A DNA stretch of 10,191 nucleotides from an uncultured Clostridia bacterium. Lineage in GTDB: Bacteria; Bacillota; Clostridia; Christensenellales; CAG-138. Location of the stretch: NCBI GenBank assembly GCA_946183765.1, contig CAMHDC010000026.1:1-10191 (forward strand). The letters are read 5' to 3'. Below, in pieces: positions 7,054 to 10,191 of the stretch. Under the pieces are notes generated by a model that was not told the origin of the DNA, made no database searches, and was given only the letters and a program-made list of their open reading frames with translations. How positions within the stretch are numbered: position 1 is the stretch's first letter; each line of letters starts with the position of its first letter. A program made the translations under genes and the position numbers.

Positions 7054-8352
7054 TCAGTCGCTGAACCTGTTCATGTCGCCGATAGTCACCGTGATCGTCA
7101 GATACTCGCCATCCCGGTAAACGGTGAAATCCACCGTATCGCCCACCTTCAGAGAGCGAATATAGTCCACCACGTCGTCGTTTGCTGCCACGGTCACGTC
7201 GTCAGCCTTGGTGATGATGTCCCCCACCTTCAGCCCGGCCTGGTCCGCCGGAGCGCCTTTGGTGAGCTCCTCAATGCGGCAGCCTGCAGGCACGCCGTTC
7301 GCCGCCGCCGTTTCCTCATCCACCGTGCGGATCTGCACACCGATCCCCGGACGGACCATGCCGCCCTCCTGCAGGATCACGTTGGCAATCTCGATCACGT
7401 TCTGTATGGGCAGGGCGAAGCCGATGCCCTCCGCGGAGATGGCGTTTCCCTGGGAGTCGTAGCCTGCAGTGACGGACTTGGCGCTGTTCATGCCGATGAC
7501 CTGGCCGGCCATGTTGATAAGGGGACCGCCGCTGTTGCCGAAGTTGATAGCCGCGTCCGTCTGCAGATAGGTGTTGACGAAACCGTCGATATTGATCTCG
7601 CGTGCCGTGGCGCTGATGATACCGAAGGTGACCGTACCGTATAGCTCATAGGCGCTGAGGGGATTGCCGATGGCGATGACGTATTCGCCCACCCGAAGAG
7701 CACCGGAATCGCCGATAGGCAGGGCGGGATAGTCCTCACCCTCCACTTTCAGCACGGCGATATCCGTGGTCACGTCGGCACCCACCACCAGGGCAGGCTT
7801 CTTCTCACCGTCGCTGAACAGCACGTCCACAGCCGCCGCCCCGCTGACTACATGGGCGTTGGTCAGCACATAGCCGTTTTCCGAAACGATGAAGCCCGAA
7901 CCGCTGGCGTATTCCTCCAGCTTGCCGGTGCGCAGATTCGGCTGGTAATGGATGATTCCCACCACGGAGTCGGAAGCCGCCTCCACCACGTCGGGGATGG
8001 AAGCGAACACCTGCATCTCGTTGGACTCCTGCACGTTCAGCTCCATCTTGGGCAGATTCTCCAAGGCGCTGGGGTCCATGGTCGGCATCGGCGTGGCCTC
8101 GATCCCCCCGAAAGGAGCCGGATCGATCCCCGGTGTAGGCATGTCCGGTGTAGCCGGAACAGCGGTGGCGTTCCGTTGAGACGACGCGGCCTCTCTGGAC
8201 TCGTTCAGAGCCGATTGCGCCCGCATGATACGGAAAAAGCCTGCGCCCACCACCATGCACGCAATGAATGCGACGCACAGCAGTATGGCTAAGCACCAGA
8301 TCAGCGCGGATACGCCTCTATCTTGTTTGGTACGATATTGTTCAGGTTCCAT
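7054..8352 (-). CDS. htrA: Membrane-anchored HtrA/DegP-like serine protease with one PDZ domain
   Basis: A 432-residue envelope protease for misfolded or damaged exported proteins. A short cytoplasmic N-terminus is followed by one membrane helix (about 16-39) without a lipobox or clear cleavage site, so it is probably an anchor. A Pro/Thr-rich linker (about 61-95) precedes the trypsin-like domain (about 120-325). The triad is intact: His167 in TNAHVV, Asp197 in TTDIAVLKV and Ser274 in FGNSGGPL. A single PDZ domain occupies about 334-425 (GCRIEELTKGAPADQAGL, KVGDII), as in Firmicute HtrA proteins. The start overlaps the end of the histidine kinase gene by 11 bases and has a clear GGAGG. Placement after a two-component pair resembles the walRK-htrC arrangement and suggests envelope-stress control; that control is inferred. 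Confidence 0.95.
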   Translation of the reverse strand: MEPEQYRTKQDRGVSALIWCLAILLCVAFIACMVVGAGFFRIMRAQSALNESREAASSQRNATAVPATPDMPTPGIDPAPFGGIEATPMPTMDPSALENLPKMELNVQESNEMQVFASIPDVVEAASDSVVGIIHYQPNLRTGKLEEYASGSGFIVSENGYVLTNAHVVSGAAAVDVLFSDGEKKPALVVGADVTTDIAVLKVEGEDYPALPIGDSGALRVGEYVIAIGNPLSAYELYGTVTFGIISATAREINIDGFVNTYLQTDAAINFGNSGGPLINMAGQVIGMNSAKSVTAGYDSQGNAISAEGIGFALPIQNVIEIANVILQEGGMVRPGIGVQIRTVDEETAAANGVPAGCRIEELTKGAPADQAGLKVGDIITKADDVTVAANDDVVDYIRSLKVGDTVDFTVYRDGEYLTITVTIGDMNRFSD

Positions 8353-9790
8353 TTTTTCTGCCTCCGTCTGTCACACGCTTGAGCGTGTTGGCTTTTTCCA
8401 AAGTAAATGTGAACTGGGTTCCCTTGCCCCGGGCGCTCTTCACCGTGATGGACTGGCCGTGAGCCTCGATGATCTTCTTCACGATGGCGAGTCCCAGCCC
8501 GGAACCCACCTGCGGAGAGGGCGTATGGGCTTTCTCCACCTTGTAGAACCGGTCGAAGATATGGGGCACGTCCTCCGCCGGAATGCCCACGCCGGTGTCG
8601 CGGATGGTAACGTAGACCTCCTTGCGCAAGGTGTAGGTGGATACCACCAGGGTCCGGCCCTCCGGGGAATACTTGATGGCGTTGTCGATCAGATTCCTGA
8701 GTACCTGAGAAATCTGATTGCTGTCTGCATACACGTAAGCCTGCTCCGTAGAGAAGCGCACGTCCAGCTCCATCTGCTTTTCGGAGATGCGCGCCTCGAA
8801 GGTGATGAGGGTGCGGCGTATGAGTTCGTTGATGTCGAACACCTCATAGTTGACGGTGATGATCCCGCTTTCGATCCTGGCGAGGTCAAGCAGGTCGTTG
8901 ACCATGGCCGTCATACGGCGGGTCTCGGACAGCACGATGCCGATATAATTCTCATGCTCCTCAGGGGGTATGGTCCCGTCCATCATGGCTTCCAAAAAGC
9001 CCTTCATGCTGGTCAGCGGGGAGCGCAGCTCGTGGGACACGTTGGCTACGAAGCTCTGACGGGTGACCTCCAGGTTCTTCAGCTGATCGGCCATCTCATT
9101 GAAGCTTTTGCCCAGTTGGGACGCCTCGTCCCGCCCCTGGACGGGGATGCGCTGGGAGAAATCGCCCTTGGAATAGCACTGGACGATATGGTTCATGTCC
9201 ACGAAGGGGTTGATGATCCGCTTGGCTGTATAATACGAGGAGAACAGGACCACGAAGGTGGCTACGACGCAGATTGCCAGCGTCCACAGCGCCACCTGAC
9301 GAAAGGTCGTGTTCCAGCGGGTGATGTCGCTGTGGACCAGCAGCACGCCCTCCCGGCTCCCTTCACCTACGCGCACGTAGACGGTGTATACGGGAAACTT
9401 GGCGCCGGAGAAGTACCGCTCCATAGTCTCGGGCAGATTGCTGCTGCGGCGCAGCACCTCTGCCGCCCGGGTCTTTTCTGCCGGCAGATCCGCCAAGGGC
9501 GCCCACTTATCGTCGGCGTATGCGGACACCGTTTCCTGAGGGTAGAGCACCTGAATAAGGAGTTTGCGCTCCTCGGTGAGGGATTTCAGCTCCAGGGCGG
9601 AACCGCTGGTTTCCAAAAGACGCGCCGCCTGCTGTCCTTTCTCGACCAGGATATCCTTTTCCATGCCCAGACTCTGCATACGGGTAACATAACCAATCCC
9701 CACGCCCAAAACGAGTAGCAGAGAAAGGACCGTCACGCATTGCAGAAACAGCATACGGTCAAATATGGATTTGAAACGGATCTTCGCCAT
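8342..9790 (-). CDS. HAMP-containing sensor histidine kinase (WalK/PhoR/ResE-like)
   Basis: A 482-residue membrane sensor kinase. Two membrane helices (about 14-35 and 164-186) flank an extracytoplasmic region of about 128 residues, the likely sensor. A HAMP linker (about 187-240) follows, then the dimerization/phosphoacceptor domain with ANVSHELRSPLTSMKGF and His253 as the phosphorylated residue. The ATP-binding domain has the N-box NLIDNAIKYS (366-375), G1 DTGVG (398-402), FDRFYKVEK (412-420) and GSGLGLAI (429-436). No PAS domain fits between HAMP and His253, unlike B. subtilis WalK (about 611 residues), so it is not a standard WalK. The gene starts 15 bases after the response regulator stop with no recognisable ribosome binding site. 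The next in-frame Met is at residue 13, inside the start of the first helix; I chose the first ATG because it keeps the basic N-terminus. Confidence 0.94.
   Translation of the reverse strand: MAKIRFKSIFDRMLFLQCVTVLSLLLVLGVGIGYVTRMQSLGMEKDILVEKGQQAARLLETSGSALELKSLTEERKLLIQVLYPQETVSAYADDKWAPLADLPAEKTRAAEVLRRSSNLPETMERYFSGAKFPVYTVYVRVGEGSREGVLLVHSDITRWNTTFRQVALWTLAICVVATFVVLFSSYYTAKRIINPFVDMNHIVQCYSKGDFSQRIPVQGRDEASQLGKSFNEMADQLKNLEVTRQSFVANVSHELRSPLTSMKGFLEAMMDGTIPPEEHENYIGIVLSETRRMTAMVNDLLDLARIESGIITVNYEVFDINELIRRTLITFEARISEKQMELDVRFSTEQAYVYADSNQISQVLRNLIDNAIKYSPEGRTLVVSTYTLRKEVYVTIRDTGVGIPAEDVPHIFDRFYKVEKAHTPSPQVGSGLGLAIVKKIIEAHGQSITVKSARGKGTQFTFTLEKANTLKRVTDGGRKNGT
8361..8365 (-). promoter_or_regulatory. 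Ribosome binding site of htrA
   Basis: On the - strand GGAGG lies 8 bases before the ATG at 8352. It sits within the last codons of the histidine kinase gene and supports the overlapping start. Confidence 0.8.
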
Positions 9791-9805
9791 GAAGAAGAAA
9801 AATCG

Positions 9806-10191
9806 TCAGGCGTGAATTTCGAACTTGTATCCCACACCCCAAACGGTCTTCAGCTGCCAGCTCTGACGCTCGCCCAGCTTTTCACGAATACGCTTCACAT
9901 GCACATCCACCGTGCGGGAATCGCCGAAGAAATCAAAGCCCCAGACCTGCTCCAAAAGCTGCTCCCGGGTGAACACTTTCCCTGCATGGGAGGCCAGGAA
10001 GTATAGAAGCTCGATCTCCTTGGGTGGCATCTCCAGCTGAATGCCGTCCAGGATCACGGAATAGTTCTCCAATGAGATGGAAAGATCCGGCAGCACGATC
10101 GCCTTCTCCTGATCGGCGGCCGGCGCGCTGCGGCGAAGCACCGCCTTGATCCGGGCGATGAGCTCGTTGCTGTCGAAGGGCTTGGCGATAT
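9806..10191 (-). CDS. OmpR/PhoB-family response regulator, C-terminal part (5' end outside window)
   Basis: The gene runs off the right edge; 127 complete codons before the TGA are visible. The first visible residues, IAKPFDSNELIARIKAVLRR, are the end of a receiver domain with the conserved Lys-Pro-Phe. The phospho-acceptor Asp is outside the window. After a short linker comes a winged-helix DNA-binding domain of the OmpR/PhoB class. It has an N-terminal beta-sheet, PPKEIELLYFLASHAG, FTREQLLEQVWG, the recognition helix SRTVDVHVKRIREKL and the wing WQLKTVWGVGYKF. The GTG at 10141 is internal, not a start, because the receiver reading continues upstream of it. It almost certainly partners the adjacent histidine kinase and may control this operon as well. 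Its resemblance to WalR or PhoP cannot be settled from this fragment. Confidence 0.95.
   Translation of the reverse strand, partial: IAKPFDSNELIARIKAVLRRSAPAADQEKAIVLPDLSISLENYSVILDGIQLEMPPKEIELLYFLASHAGKVFTREQLLEQVWGFDFFGDSRTVDVHVKRIREKLGERQSWQLKTVWGVGYKFEIHA

Noticed and set aside
8225..9718. A 497-codon open frame on the + strand
   Set aside because: It is antisense to the histidine kinase and the start of htrA, both well supported. It has no ribosome binding site of note and no recognisable motif.
9791..9830. A terminator or attenuator between the response regulator and the kinase (a run of T on the - strand)
   Set aside because: The T-run is present but no stable stem precedes it in the end of the regulator gene, only a few paired bases.
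10139..10141. GTG as the start of a short DNA-binding protein
   Set aside because: The frame continues upstream to the window edge with the receiver-domain ending containing Lys-Pro-Phe, so this Val is internal to a full response regulator.

Overview
The window looks like ordinary core chromosome of a fairly GC-rich Firmicute, most likely a clostridial lineage. The evidence is the gene order rlmN-prpC-prkC-rsgA-rpe, a PASTA-type eukaryotic-like kinase, a MutS2 with a Smr tail, strong AGGAGG-type ribosome binding sites and C/G-rich third codon positions. A genus cannot be named from this sequence alone. I found no mobile element, CRISPR array, tRNA or rRNA, and no stretch longer than about 15 bases without a gene.

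The layout is two convergent, tightly packed operons. The + strand carries the last 24 codons of rlmN (1-77), a PP2C phosphatase prpC (64-792), a membrane Ser/Thr kinase prkC (789-2330), the ribosome-assembly GTPase rsgA (2337-3203), ribulose-phosphate 3-epimerase rpe (3196-3840) and a YihY/BrkB-family membrane protein (3833-4675). The - strand, reading leftwards from the right edge, carries a response regulator cut by the window edge (10191-9806), a sensor histidine kinase (9790-8342), a membrane-anchored HtrA protease (8352-7054) and mutS2 (7051-4688). Neighbouring genes within each operon overlap by 4-14 bases or lie 2-15 bases apart, so both are probably translationally coupled. No promoter is visible; those of both operons should lie outside the window.

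The two operons meet tail to tail with 12 bases between stop codons. The only convincing terminator is a hairpin with a U-tract that serves the - strand transcript and lies inside the last codons of the opposing YihY gene.

Functionally, the + operon joins a kinase/phosphatase pair that senses the cell wall to ribosome maturation (RlmN, RsgA) and pentose phosphate metabolism. The - operon joins two-component envelope sensing to an envelope protease and a MutS2 ATPase/nuclease. No new system is evident. The points worth a second look are details: the embedded terminator, a kinase with a single PASTA repeat, a YihY gene where thiN is often found, a WalRK/HtrA-like operon lacking a PAS domain, and the nearness of a PASTA kinase to such a two-component system.
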